DNA of 64,000 bases from the NCBI GenBank assembly GCA_023374025.1, contig SIJG01000199.1, positions 80,358-144,357 of the forward strand, in the 5' to 3' direction. The position numbers and the translations under genes were made by a program. Under the pieces are notes generated by a model. The model was given only the letters and a program-made list of their open reading frames with translations. It was not told the origin of the DNA and did no database searches. This DNA is from Heterodera schachtii. Lineage: Eukaryota > Nematoda > Chromadorea > Rhabditida > Heteroderidae. Below, piece after piece: positions 24,242-38,298 of this stretch (position 1 is the first letter of the stretch; every line of letters begins with the position of its first letter).

Positions 24242-26050
24242 CCTAAATGAAATTATTAGAACAAAATAAAAATTCAAAATTTTAAATTAAAGTTAATTCG
24301 CTCTGATAAAATTTTTGGCTATTTATGTTTATTTAGTGAAAATTGTTAAAAATTAAAAATTTTCTTTTGTCGAAAAAATTGCTAAAATACTTATAAAACA
24401 AATGTTATAAACTGTTTATTAATGCGATAAAACAAAAAATCTTTATAAAATCACGACAACATTTATGGAATGTCACACACATAAAATAAACATTTTTTTG
24501 ATATAAATAAATTAAATAATAATATATACAAATTTTTAAAGATCACCGACAAATTGTTAAAATGGTAAAATTTATTTAAAGCTAATTCGTAACATATGTC
24601 ATACTTTCTCATCGAATTTTAATAAACCTGAATTAGAACAACCATAAAATCAAAAATTAAAATAATAAAAATAAAGGAAAAAGGAAAAAAATTAAAAAAA
24701 TTAAAAAAAAAAAGCAATATACATAAGTAAATTCGCAGATAATAACTATTCAATTCTTTCTTTATAAATTAAAAATACTTAATTTGGTAATAAAAAAGTA
24801 AATAAAACCTTAAATTGCACAAATGAATTGTCAATCATTAAGAAGAAAAAAAACAAAATATTTAAAAAAGTAAAAAAAAAATTAAAGAAATAATAATCAT
24901 AAATTTATCTTTTGTTAATTAATAAATTCTTTTTAATATCTAACTATTTCAGTTAGAATTATGCATATTTAAAAAAATTAATTAAAAAAAGGTACCTATA
25001 ATATATAGAAAAAACAAAGACATGAATAATGAATAAATTGCGTAAAATTAAGAATAAATATTCAACAAAACAATTTTTGAAATAATATTAATATAACACT
25101 GGATAAAAAGCAAAAAAGGATCTTAGGGTGTACTCCTCAAAAATTTTAAATAAATCGCAATGAGAATATATTTCTTAAAGTAATATAAATATTTAAAATG
25201 GCGTCAAATAATTAGTTTTAATAAGTTTTTATTATAAAATAATGAAAAATACAAGATATTTTATAAATATTTACAAAAAAAAATTATGTATATTTTAGCG
25301 AAAAAATAACTCAATTTAACAAAGTCTCCTCCTATGCTCCGTTTCATAATTTTATAAATTGTTATTTTTTAACCAGAATAATCAATCTTTTATGAATTTG
25401 TAAGACTAAAACGCTATTAAAATATATGTATGGAACTGTTTTTTATACTAATTTTATACGAATAAATCTTTAGCAAATAATGACGATATTTATGTTTACA
25501 AACAAAAGTAAGGTTGGATAACAATCTAAATTTAAATGACAGTTGTTAAAGAATAATTTTTCTTAAATTTTTTTTTAAACGAATTCGAAAAGATATAAGT
25601 TATTCAAAGTATTAATGAAATAATAAGTGACTAAAAAGTTTCTTTATATCTTTTAAAAGATTACTTATAATGAATTGTGAAACACTTCAAATAATGAAGA
25701 TTTTGTATAATGCTAGTAATTCAAAAGTTAAAACAGAAAAAAATTATAGAATCAGTCATATTTTCAGAATTATGTATTATTTATTGATGAATATTATTTG
25801 AAATAGTTAAACAACATCGACAAATTGATCGAAAATATCATTACGCCCACAAGAAAGGCCTTAAGATAAAAAAATTGTAAAATAAATTATTAATTTAAAA
25901 TGATAATTTATTAAATTAAATTCAAACTCAAAGAATTTTTTAATTAAAGTCATTTATTAATTAATTTATTTATAATTATAAAAAAGAATTAAATCAAATT
26001 TAGTTTTTTTTTTTTTTTACTAAAAAATAATTATTTTATATAAATACTTA
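24242..26050. other. AT-rich, A-biased gene-free stretch
   Basis: Nothing supportable is seen. It is A-rich on the plus strand with poly-A-like runs. The phrase TTAGGGTGTA near 25,120 recurs near 48,650. Confidence 0.6.
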
Positions 26051-26268
26051 TATGCTCCGTTCCAAAATTGTAAACTCAAGAATTTTTTTGCCACTTCATC
26101 TATTTCCCATGGACGAATCGAGTTTAAATTTTTACCAAGCATACCTCCCCCATAAACATTAAGAGCCACACAAAAAATCGGAAAGTGTAGAAGAAAAATT
26201 TTTTTTATGAATTTTTTTCCAAAAATGGTCCCAAATCAGGCGTTCCAAAATTATAAACTCAAAACTTT
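26051..26268. mobile_element. Possible second IR/DR-type transposon terminus
   Basis: GTTCCAAAATTGTAAACTCAA near 26,059 recurs with one change near 26,244, in direct orientation about 185 bases apart, enclosing a somewhat GC-richer segment. The spacing resembles the 20,391/20,571 pair. Superfamily and boundaries are uncertain. Confidence 0.35.
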
Positions 26269-26269
26269 G

Positions 26270-29200
26270 AAGACATGTAATTTTACATTTCGAATATGTT
26301 TAACAAATATAATATAAATTAATGAGATAAGTCACATTGAAAAAATAATAATTATCAAATAATTTATCATGCAAATGGGAAAATGCATAAATGTATAAAA
26401 AAACCAATTTAAAATGAATGCATTTAAAAATTAAAGATTTTTAATTAAAAAAGAATTCTTTTAAATAAAGCAAATATCCTATAAATGAAAATTACCTTAA
26501 CATGATTGGAAATAATAAATTATTAAGAGGATATTGTAAGTCTGATAATGAACCTTAAATAAAAACTATATTCTTAAAAGATATTTTTTGGTAATTAAAT
26601 AAATATATCAAAATTAAATTTAGAAATCAAAAAATAAATAAAAAGCAATTTAGCTGGTGAATAAATTAATATTTAAATAAAATTTTATTGTGTATAATAT
26701 ATACGATTAAATAAGTCGCTTTTATGACATATTTGCGGAAAGGAAAGAGGTATATTTCATTTTTTCCATTAATAAAGTCATATTTTTTAAGAAAAAAGAA
26801 CCAAAATAATAAATCAATAATGAAAAGATATTGGTTCAACAAAAGTCAGAAACTTTTTATTTTTTTTAATAAAAAATGAATTGTTAATTGTTTATTTGGA
26901 TTAAAATAAATGCAAATAAAAAAAAGAACACACATATTTTGAAGAAATAAAATAACTATATCTAATTTGAATATAAAAGATATAAATTCCTAAAAAATAA
27001 AACATTTAATATTACTTTGTATTATTTAAAAAAGAAATAACCTACAAGATGATTAGGTAAATAATAATTATCTTAAATGAATTATAGAAAAAAAAATACA
27101 AATATTCCAATTAATTAATTAAAACAATTAAAAAATAATTTTTCCGAAAAAATACCGTTTTTAATAAAACAACCATTAAAATAAATTTATTTTTGATAAA
27201 ATAAATTTTAATAAATGCATAATTAACATTAATTATAAATCAAACATAAAAAAATTGATTGTTTAATAAAGAAAAGATGTTTTAAAAATATTTTCATTTA
27301 TTTTAAAAAGATTTGAAGTTATAAAAACAATTATATTACTAAAATCATAAGAAAATTATTCATAAAAGTGCACCCTGACGAAGCAATATAAGATTTTTTG
27401 AAAATATAAATTTTAATTAAAAGATACTAATAATAAACATCACTCATTATAAAATTAATATCTTTCCTTAAATCAATTAAGGAAAAAGGATTATAATTAT
27501 AATCAGTAAATAAATTTAATAAATTAAAAATTGCTTTTTCTTCTAATTTTTGGGTTTGCCTATAGACAAAAATGAATTAAGTATACAAAAAGAGATGAAG
27601 AAATATCTCTTCTATATCGATGTGCAAAAATATTAATGAAAAAATTGAGTTATTATTGATTATACATTAAAAAAATTATTCGGATTATTTAAATTAAAAA
27701 AATAACTTCCGCAAACATTTGAATAATGAACATATTTATATTTAAAATATGAAAACTTTTAATGGTAATTATCCCACAATTACATCGCAACTACGCGAAT
27801 AATCAAATATTAAAACATTTGTTTTTTATATAAAAATGATTAAGAAATATATTTAAACCAATTTAATTTATTTTTAGTTTAATTAAAACAATATTTACTC
27901 AATCGATACTTGAAATAAAATATTTTTGGCATATAGCAAATAATTAGTTAAAGAATTTTAAAAGAATAATAAATAAGACAATATTCAATTAATGAAAATT
28001 ACAGTAGGGTAAAAAAGTAGTATTATAGGACAATTGCAACTCGTTCCACGAACCGTTCAAATGCAGAAAAAATTAAAAATACATCTTTTATTTTAATAAT
28101 AAATTAGTGAATATGTTTTATCAATAATTTCGCCATTTTAATGTTGATGATTACAAATAAAATGACCAAAAACTAAATAAAATGAAAAAATGACGTATGT
28201 ATAATGATAAATAATTAGTAGCTTTTTTATTTAATTTTTTGTTTGAATTTAATGCTTATTCAAGTTTTTATTCAGTCAAATAATTCCATGTTGATTAATT
28301 CTGGCCCTATAGGATATTTATATGCATAGACCTTCAATATAATTAATTTAATTCAAAAAAAAATACTGAATTAAAAAAAAATTATTTAAATTCAAAAACT
28401 TCATTAATAAAAAGATTGTTTAAAAATTTTAATTAATAATCGTAAAAAAGTTACGAAAACAGCTGCCAATGAAAAATCAAAGTAAAATTTAAATACCTAT
28501 AACTAGGCGTCTGATTATTAAATTCTAAAGAAATTTATTAAAAAAAGAAATTTAAAACCACGGGGAATTGTTCGAATGCGGTAAAATTTTAAATGCTTGA
28601 AGAATAAACAATTAGTAATTATTTATTTACTTATAAATATAAAATTTCATTTTTTAAGTTATTTTATAATTTAAATTTTAGTATTAAACATGACTCATTT
28701 GATAGTGTTAATTTTTCATTTTTTTTATCAAATGAATTTAATTCTTTTAAAAAAAGTTTGAAAAATAATTTCTGTTTATAAATTAATTTCTGCATTTCTT
28801 AAGTGAAAATTTCAACTAATAATTTATTATACAATGTTATTTGTTTGCTCAATATATTTAATATTTATTTTTTACTTATTTCTTTTCACATTTTTAAGGA
28901 ATATCGAATAAAAATTCATCATGACTGCTTTAAACTATTAAATAATTTATTTATTTATTTTTAATTATAATTCATGCTCATAAATTTTTTGTTGAAATAA
29001 AATATTTATAAAAATAAAGTTAAATAAAAGGAGATAAATGCAACGAAAACTTTTCACTGTATTGAAACATGAAAACAGAATAAATAATATTTTATTTTGC
29101 AATTAACAATTGGTATTAAATTATATAAATTAAAAATGAGAGAAAATGCATGGAACTATAAAATAAAATAGTAATATTTGTGGGTTTATTAAACCCTTTT

Positions 29201-31886
29201 GTTTAAACTGATAATTGAAAAGAATTTATAATATAAATATATATGCTTGGACCATAATATATTATATATGTTATTGTTTTCCAGTTAAAAAAAAACGAAA
29301 ATAAAATAATTATAACAAAATAATTATAATTTGAAATTTACTTCTAAAGCTGTCCATTTTCAGTATAGAGAATGGTTGAAAAAATATTAAAATAATTGCA
29401 TCTTTTTGCAGTAAATATTAAACAATTGCACATAAATTAAGTTTAAAAATTAAAATAATTAAAAATAGCTACATTAAATAATGCCAATTGAAATTCTTTT
29501 ACTACCTACAGAATCAAAACAAAGCAAGAACTGAGCGTACGACAAAAATTAAAAGACTAAAATTATAAAATGCCAAAAGAATTTTTTTAAGAAATAAGGA
29601 ATACATTAACACATAGAATGTTGATTATTATAAAAAATGAGGAAATTTAATTTATCAAATAAAATAATATTACAAAAAAAAAATTAATATACATTTTTTG
29701 TATAATACATGTTTGGAAGATAATACACCTAACCTACTATTATATATAAGCAAAACAAAAATTGCGAATGCGCATGCAAGCGCATTCACCCAGTTGTCGT
29801 AACAAGTTATGTGCAATGAATTGTAAATACAAAGCAATTATTATAATTAAAAAATAGATATTTATTAATGAAATTTAAAATATACCTATTCAAATGGAAA
29901 ATTTTAGGAAATTTTTGGAAAATACACCCTTAAAAGCAAAAAATTTTTGATAAAAATATAAAAAATTATGCAAAAAAATTTCATTAAAACATTCGCTTAA
30001 AAATGATTTTTTACAAAAAAAATTTTTACTAATTTTTGCAATTTTTTTTTCTAACTTCAATGTTTTCAGTGATAATAAATAGGAGTTCTCATTGTGAAAT
30101 TCTATAACTCATGAATTAAAATAGTGTTTTCCTTCTTGACAAAAAATTATGGTTTATGAATTTTTTTGAATTGAAATTTTCAGAAAATTTTTGTCCATAT
30201 TTTCGTGTTTTTGTCCATATTTCGTTCATATTTTAAAATATTTTTGTTATATTTATTAAAAATTAAATTTCATAAGATTTTATTTTTTTATGGTTAATAT
30301 TATTTGTTTTTCTTATAGTTTTAAAAAATTCTATATTTCATTCAAAATTATTATCTTTTAAATTATTATTAAATTAAAGGCATTATGACTAAGAAAAAAT
30401 AAAATAATATTATATTTATTAAAAGAAAAAATGAATATTGTGTTTTTATTATTTAAGATTAGATCACGTATAAATAAGGACAAATTTTATAATAATCAAA
30501 ATTAAAACAACTATAACTTTTTTATGTATTGATTGTGACACCATTCAAAAGGTAATTCTTTCTTAAACTAACAAAAAGAACATAAGAAAAATCCAATTAT
30601 TAATCTAGGAATGTTGCCACAACAGCGAAAATATTGTTTCAATTCGGGATACGAAAAAATAGTTCAAATTTAAATCTAATAATTAATATGATATGGAAAT
30701 GTAAAAAATGATAATTTATGGATTTATTTACAAATTTTATTTTAATAAAAAAAATCTTAGAAATTTTTAAAGCATATATTATTATAAAAATTATGTTAGA
30801 AATAAATTAATATAATTCAATTAAAAAAAAATTGAAAAATATTTTTTAATCAATATTTTCGCAATTGAGAAATTTTTGAAAACTTCAATAAAAAATTAGA
30901 GGTGAATAAATATTTTGTATTTGGGATTTTTAGACCAAATTTTAAGAATTTACTGTACAACCAAAAATCTGATATTTTCCTGAATAAAAAATATATTTGA
31001 CTTTATTTTAAAGCCCCAAAAATATATAGATAATCGTGTTTTTATTTAAATTTTACAATTGAATTTAACTATAGCGCCGGTTGATGAAAATTTTAAAAAA
31101 ACAGTAATTTAAATAATATTTAGTTAAATTAAATTTAAATTAAATAATAATATTATAAATATTTGTAAATATAATAATAATTCAATTAATAATAATTTTT
31201 CTGAAAATCTTGGAAACTTATTTTAAGCTAAAATACATTAGCATTATTTTGTGTGAAATCTAGCTATTATCTATATATAATTCTAATTAATTCGATAAAA
31301 TTTGATAAAAAATCGTTGATTCCTCGAAAATGACGTCAAATATAATATTTTTTGCGATTAAACCAAATTTGTAGATTTATGATTCAAATTAAAAAGAAAA
31401 CGGTTGCAAAACTTATGCAAATTAATTTATTGTTTTCTTGATAATAATTTAACTGCAATTTCATTTAACTTTAAGCAGAAACGAACAATAATACTTCAAG
31501 AACTGCAAAGCAGGAGAGTAATAATAAATTATCTTGAAGAAAAAGGGTAAAAAAAAAAGTAGTTATAAGAATTTCAACAAGTGAATATAAATTTGAAAAG
31601 TAATATTTTTTTATTTTTAATATTATCTAAAAGAGAATAAATAAATTTCAAAAAATTAATTAATTATTTAGGATTTTTCTCTAATTAGTAATAATGAATT
31701 TCTTAGTTAATAAAAATAATAGTGATTGGACAGAATAGATTTTTTTTTATGTTTAAAAATATGAATTTTGTTTTGTAAATCCTATTTTCAATCAAGAAGG
31801 CGCGACTCAAGTTGGTATAATTTACTTAATGCCTAATTATGAATGGCATGTATAAGAATGAAATGATTTTTCATTGTTAACTAATT
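26270..31886. other. AT-rich, A-biased gene-free stretch
   Basis: No gene is supported. An 8-bp perfect hairpin GAATGCGC / GCGCATTC lies at 29,766-29,787. Around 29,900-30,230 there are phrases like TTTTGTCCATATTT that match, inverted, the AATATGGACAAAA-rich patches near 55.4 and 59.5 kb. Confidence 0.55.
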
Positions 31887-31887
31887 T

Positions 31888-31911
31888 TATATATATATAT
31901 ATATATATATA
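31888..31911. repeat. (TA)n microsatellite
   Basis: A pure TA run of about 24 bases. It lies close to the switch from an A-rich to a T-rich plus strand. Confidence 0.95.
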
Positions 31912-33465
31912 ATTAAATTTAGAATACATTTTGATAGGACTCATGCCAAAGTATAAGCCATAAAATTACAAAATTTTTAAAAGCATTTAAAACACTGAAA
32001 ATGAAACCATGCAATTAAAAATGGCAATAATTTTAAATTAATAAATTTCTAATGTTAAATTAAAATAAACATTCAAATAAAATTTTATATTTCATTTTTA
32101 AAAGTTTATCAAAATTTTCTAGTATTCTTGGTTTTATATAATATCCAAAATTGCCCTCATCGTTTTGTGTGTTTCATTCATGATCATTCCGAGGTAGAGT
32201 CGTCATTTGTCGAGTTGTTCTAGATTTCGATATTTGTATACTCTTTATTTTAATCTATCGGTATTTAGTCATTAAATTAAATAAATTTAATTTTATTAAA
32301 AATTAAAATATATTCTAAGGCCAAATGTCCGTACACCTAATTTTTCTGTTCGAGATTTTGGGTCAGGCATTCAAAGAAAAAACCTTCGAAAGAAGGGAAT
32401 TTCTTGAATTCGTCAACTAATTTTCAATCTATATAAATTAATATTAAATGTTAATTGCAATATCAACTATTATTAGTTATTTATATTTTCATGTTATCGT
32501 ACAGTATTATTTTAAAAATTTTCTTGTTTATTTTTGTAATTTAATAAAATATAATATTATTAATTTTTCAGCTGTTCTTATCACTGAAAATGATACTCCA
32601 GAAAATTAAAATTCGAAATATAAATTATATTTTAAAATTAATTTTGTTTTATTCTTTTTATTATTTATTTTTAATTAGTTTTGCGTAAGCAAATATGTAT
32701 TTTATAATTAAATAATTTCTTTTTTATTTATTTATATCTGTAATCATGCGCAAAGGGCGCTTGTTCATATACCGTTTTTTCCAGAAATTTTGGTCTGAAT
32801 TTAAGATTAAGCATGAATAAATTTTATAAATATAATAAATTGTTTTAATTGCAACTTAATATTAATTATTAAATATACACTATTATTTGCAATGAATTTA
32901 TTTTTTATTTTATGATTTGCATTTTTATAGCAGTCAAACATTTTTTACCAAATAGAAAATCTTTTCTTTTTAATGCCCTAATTCTTTTGGTTCATTGACA
33001 TTAATGAACGGTGCAGAGATCTTATTCCAAACTTTGATTACACTATAAAGAAATTATTTTTGGTTTTATTTGTATGCCTTTTAACTCTAAATAATAATAT
33101 AAGTTCATATCATAATTTTTTAAATCTCCTTTTTTTATATGAATATTGGTTGACCTTGGAGATTTCCGAAAGATAAAACATATTTAAATTTAATTAAAGT
33201 ACTATTTTAAATTATTGCTTCATTAGAATTAAATTAATAACAAAAAAATCTTTTTACATAAATAATTATTTTCCTTATTATTTTTTAATTAATTCATTTA
33301 ATTATCGAATTTTTAATAAAAACATGAATTTTTAGTATTTTCATTTTAAATTTTCATTTGATTTCTTCCCTTTTTTTATTTAAATAAATTATTAATAATT
33401 GTTAAATTAAAATATAAGCATGCATTATATTTTCATCCAACGCATTCTGATTGATTAGACTAAGC

Positions 33466-33725
33466 TTTTTCATACATTTTCATAATTATCATTATATAAT
33501 TTATTTAATTATTTTGTTTTAAAAATAAATTTTCATTTTATAAATTTTAATAATTTTTTTATAAGTAAAAGATAAATTTATTTACTATTATTATTATTTA
33601 CCAGTATTAATTTCATAATTATTTAAATTATTATTTAATTTTGTTTTCATGCTAACTAGAGGAGCTTCGTTTGAGTGATTGTGAAGGGCTCTTTTCTTAT
33701 TAATAAATGTATTTTATCTGTTGGT
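33466..33725 (+). repeat. Diverged ~250-bp repeat, copy 1
   Basis: It shares ordered landmarks with 36,199-36,440: CATACATTTTCATAAT, AATTATTATTTAATTTT, TTTCATG and TCTTATTAATAAATG, ending in TTATCTGTTGG. It looks like an old dispersed element. Confidence 0.6.
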
Positions 33726-36198
33726 ATTAATTTAATTTGTTACACTTAAAATATTTAATGTTTATTAAAATTTGTGAACAACCAAATTAATGTTCTATCT
33801 TTTGAGCTTCAAAATATGTTTTAGCTTTAATAAAACCTTTTTGTTTAAATAATTTTTTTTATTTTAAATTATTATTTTGTATAACCTTTATTTTAATCTA
33901 CCGGTATTTAGTCATTATAATAATTAGTTATTACAATAATGCTGAAAGTTTAATTTCAAAATATTGTTTTTGTTTTTGTGTTAGAAATGAAACTTTATTT
34001 AAAAAATAGAAAAATATATTTTTAAATTGTATTTATAATAAATAATAAGTAATTAATTTCACGTTCATTTTTAATTTATGTATTTGCTTTTTTAATAATT
34101 TTATTTTCTCATTTACGAAAATTTAATAAATTAAATTTTATTAAAAATATTCTATTGTTTAATAATCAGTTCATTTAATAATTGCTAAAAAAATTAAATA
34201 AATTTTCACTGCATATCTTTTCAAATTTTTTTATTTAATAACACCCGTTAATAACTTCTAAATTGGCTATTTCATAATTTTTAAAATTTGTAAAATAACG
34301 ACATAAATTTTTTCAGAGCAAATAATATTTTATTTGCATGTTTTTAATATGATTTTATGATTCATGATTTTAATTTGATTTATTGAATTATTGCTTTCAT
34401 AATTTACTCAAAATAATTTCCATAACAAATTTTACTGCCATTTTCACATTCTCATTAAATTATTTTACTAATAATATTTTATTATTTTATGAAGACAAAA
34501 ATATTTTTTATTTATAAATTATTACAAATTGTAAATATTATTTACAAGTTTCATTTTTAATACATTTGGGTTTTGTTATGCCGGTTAGTTTAAATTTTTG
34601 AGAGGGTTTTAAATAGTAGTCAAAAATCTTGATTTGAATCGTTTAATTATCATTTATTGTTTATATTTATTCCTTGTTATTAATGTAAAAAATTTTGATT
34701 ATTTATATTTTTGTCCATTTTTTCTTTTATAATCTCATGTTGCATTAGTTCTTTGATGAAATATTTGATTAGTGCGTTTAAAGAAAAAGTTTGATAAAAT
34801 AAGTAAAACATTTCAAATAAAAAAATATATTAAAATTATTTTTAATCCTAAAATTATTGCAAGGAATTATTTGAAAATTTAATATATTAATAAGTATTGT
34901 ATTTTTTTTTACTTGTATTTGTTAACATCATTCAGTCCATTATTAATAATGTATATCATCATTCATAATTGTAAATCTGTAAAAAATAATGAATACAATT
35001 TTTTTCGTAAAAATCCAATAAAATAAATTATTTTATCGTTTAATAATATAATTCAATGGGTGGGTTTTGTTTAAGATAAAAAACATTTTCTATAATATTA
35101 AAAGAATTAAAAGAAAAAGAAAAATTATTACTTTTATTTTTTGAGTTTTCAATATGCCTAATTATGGAATACTGATAATAATATAATGTATTTTTTAATT
35201 TGTATTTTCATTAGAAATTTTTTACATTCATTTAAAAGATTTCTTCTTTTTAAATATAATTTTTAACAAATAAGTATATGTAAAACGAAAATAAAATAAA
35301 GCATATTAATTTCGCGTAAAAATTTCCATTATTTTAATTAATTACTACAAGAGATAATAATTCATTCAAAGATGCTTGCCTTTATCTTATTTAACAAAGT
35401 TTTAAAAAAGTTAAATTATCACATAACTCTTAGATTTATTTATAATTCAAAAATAATATTTTGTCAACTTTAAATAAATTCGTTTATTTGATTTAATATT
35501 CTATTTACATTTATTATCCTCCTCGCTTAAATTTCTTTTTTAAAGATTTTTTTTACTGTTACTCAATATGAATTATTGATTTTTATATATTTATCTCAAT
35601 ATTAATTTGGATTAATTTTGTTACTTTTTTAAATAGAATTGTCATTTTAAACCCCCTAAATTTGAGGCTTTTAATTGCCTATTTTCCATTTCTAATTGCA
35701 TATTTTTGGGGTTTTTAGGACCTAAGACTTACATAATTTGAACCTTCTTTTTTCTCTATTTTGGCATTTTGCCAAAATTTATTTACAATAATTAAACCTT
35801 TAAATCTGAAATTTTTTACCCTTTAAAAATAAAACGAAAAACCGCAATTAATCAACTCAATAAATTTCAAAAAGACAATCCTAAGAAATAAAAAATAAAA
35901 ATTTCTTAAAAATTCATCATAAAAAATATATTTTTTGATAAAAATTTTTTGATTTTAAAAATTATGTAAATGCTTGATTTCAAATTTTATAATATTTAAA
36001 TTCTAATTTTTCATTTTTTTAATTTTTACTCTTTCCTCTTTGCTTTTAGTTGAAAATATTTTGTTGGGTTATTGCTTTTTTTTATCCCATAATAAATAAA
36101 TTAAAAAGAATATGATTTTTTTTTTTGTAGCTTTTTTCAAATCTATGCATTTTACTATTTTTATTGTTTCAAAACGTTATTATTGATTACATTAATAT

Positions 36199-36440
36199 TT
36201 TCATACATTTTCATAATTTCTCTTATATTATTTATTTATTATATATTTTTAGGTTGATATTTTGAACTAATTTAAAATATTGGAATATTTTCATTCATTA
36301 TTTTCACTATTTTTCAATAAAATTGTTATAATTAATTTAAACTATTATTTAATTTTAATTTCATGTTGTTCCAGAGTTTTCGGGTGCTTTGCGGTAGGGG
36401 AGCGTTATCTTATTAATAAATGCATTTATCTGTTGGGTAA
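36199..36440 (+). repeat. Diverged ~250-bp repeat, copy 2
   Basis: Second copy of the 33,466-33,725 segment, with the same order of landmarks and a GC-richer patch (GGGTGCTTTGCGGTAGGGG) where the first copy has GAGGAGCTTCGTTTGAG. Confidence 0.6.
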
Positions 36441-37258
36441 TACATAACATATTAATAAATGTTTTTATTTCTCTGATCCCTAATATTGCAAAATATATAA
36501 TTTACTTTTATTTAACGTTTTCTAAAATTATTTAAAAAAATTACTTTGATTAAATTTGTATTTGATTTTTTATGTTTTTGTTACTAATTTATATAGTCAT
36601 TAGCGAAATTAAAAAATAAAATTCATTTCTCTAATAATGGCTAAAAAAATTTCTGAATATTTTCTAAGTTGTGAATTTTTTAAAAATTAAGTATTTTTTG
36701 ACTCAATAAAATTCAAAAGCAATTTGTTTCTTTTAATAATAAATAAATATTTATAATTGAATTTAGGAGTGTAATGAATATATAATTGTATGAATTCAAA
36801 AATTTTTTTACAATTGTTCGTTGAATTTGAATATATTAAATGAATTATTACGTAATAATACCTTTTTTAGATTATTTTTTAATCATTTTATATAAAAACA
36901 AAAAAAAAACAATAAATAATTTTACTTTAGACAACCTTAAGTTAACTAATTTGAATTTTTGTTTTTTGGTTCTCATTGTAATTTATTGTCATATAAGAAT
37001 TTATAAATATTTTTTATTTCCATTTCAATTCTATTATTTGTTAATTTATATCAATTAATATTATTGTTAAATTGAAATATTAACAATTATTTATTTTATT
37101 TCCTGTCCCTGAATGGAATTCGTTGAAGTAAATACATTTTTTTTTGTTTGTCATTCCTATAATTTATGTCCCTCACGTAATTGGAGTTGTTCTCCATATT
37201 CAAATGTTGCTTTTTCATTTTATTTAATAAATGAATTTTTATTTTTTAAAAATTAAAT

Positions 37259-37315
37259 AATATTATAAAATGAAGGATAATTTTATTTTTTTCTTCATCA
37301 ATGAGATGATTTTTT
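37259..37315 (+). repeat. Dispersed ~55-bp repeat, copy 2
   Basis: Near-exact recurrence of 9,881-9,935. Confidence 0.7.
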
Positions 37316-38043
37316 GACCACACTTCCTTTTATTTTCATTCTATAATATTTTATATTTTAATGTAGGCCTGCGAAATTTTGATTTAAATAATTTAATATT
37401 GTGTTTTTTTTTTGTGATTATCAGGTAAGAAGCCATATTTGCTTTATTTTAAAGCCTTTTTTACGCAAGAAATAATGAGACAGTTAAAACTATTTATTTT
37501 TTTAAATATAATTTGTAAAACCTGGTTTATTTATTGAATTTTTTATTTTATGTGAGTTATTTTGTATAAATTGTTTAAAGTTGGTTGAGACTGGTAATTG
37601 AAATTGGTATTCTTTAATTTTATTCTTTGTTGTATCACACGGATGCTTCATATACTTTTTTGAAATAATTATTTAATTAATGAAAAGTATTCAAGGATCT
37701 TGCGTACTGGGATCACAATTTAATTATTTTAAAACGATGACTTTTCGCGTTATTTTTGTGTTTAAATTTCATATTCGTTTGATATTTTTCATTTAATTGT
37801 CGTTGTTCTTGATATTCTCCGATTTTTGTCTTTCTCTCTTCATGTTTTTAAAATAAATTATTCTCCAATCGCCTTAATTTGCTCTGATCGACAAAGTGTT
37901 TGTCAGCAGACGGCTTTTGACTACGAAGTGCCACCAATTTTGTAAGGCAACAATTCTCTTCATCTTCTCTCCGCTTCTCTTCAACTCCGTTAAATCTTGA
38001 CTAAGCATTCAATTGTCCCCGTAATTGTGTTTCTGAATTTTAA

Positions 38044-38298
38044 TTACCTGACCACCCCCATTTCCTCCCCCAATCGTCCAAAATACAATCAGTCCAACCC
38101 CTTTTTCCCATCCCGCACCCGGAGAGGTACGACTTGGCGCTCCTGGGTTACGACAAACCCATCCTTTCGGACAGCGTTTTTAAGGAGCTGACGCGGACAA
38201 AAGCATTTGGCTGGGTGTTAATTTTGAAAATTCTTGTCTCAAATTTTTCAGGTTTTGTTCCATTTTGCAGTAAAATGAATGGACAGTGGTCATTTTAA
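38044..38298 (+). CDS. Unrecognised open frame upstream of gag-like locus
   Basis: An open frame of 84 codons with protein-like composition in its middle (around 38,119-38,214, reading ERYDLALLGYDKPILSDSVF and onward). GC content rises sharply here compared with the AT-rich DNA to the left. It has no ATG at its beginning, so it may be an exon or a degraded 5' part of the retroelement locus. A GT at 38,215 and a TTTTTCAG at 38,244-38,251 could bound a very short intron, but the frame also stays open without splicing. I do not recognise a family. Confidence 0.3.
   Translation, partial: LPDHPHFLPQSSKIQSVQPLFPIPHPERYDLALLGYDKPILSDSVFKELTRTKAFGWVLILKILVSNFSGFVPFCSKMNGQWSF
38244..38251 (+). promoter_or_regulatory. 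Nematode-type splice acceptor
   Basis: TTTTTCAG matches the nematode 3' splice consensus and lies 27 bases upstream of the ATG of the Gag-like frame. It could accept a spliced leader or a cis intron. Confidence 0.4.

Larger units (their letters stand above)
31912..37990. other. AT-rich, T-biased stretch with diverged dispersed repeats
   Basis: No gene is supported. Repeated segments include a 42-base unit at 32,232-32,274 and 33,876-33,917, and a longer unit at 33,466-33,725 and 36,199-36,440. The remainder is T-rich simple sequence. Confidence 0.55.
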
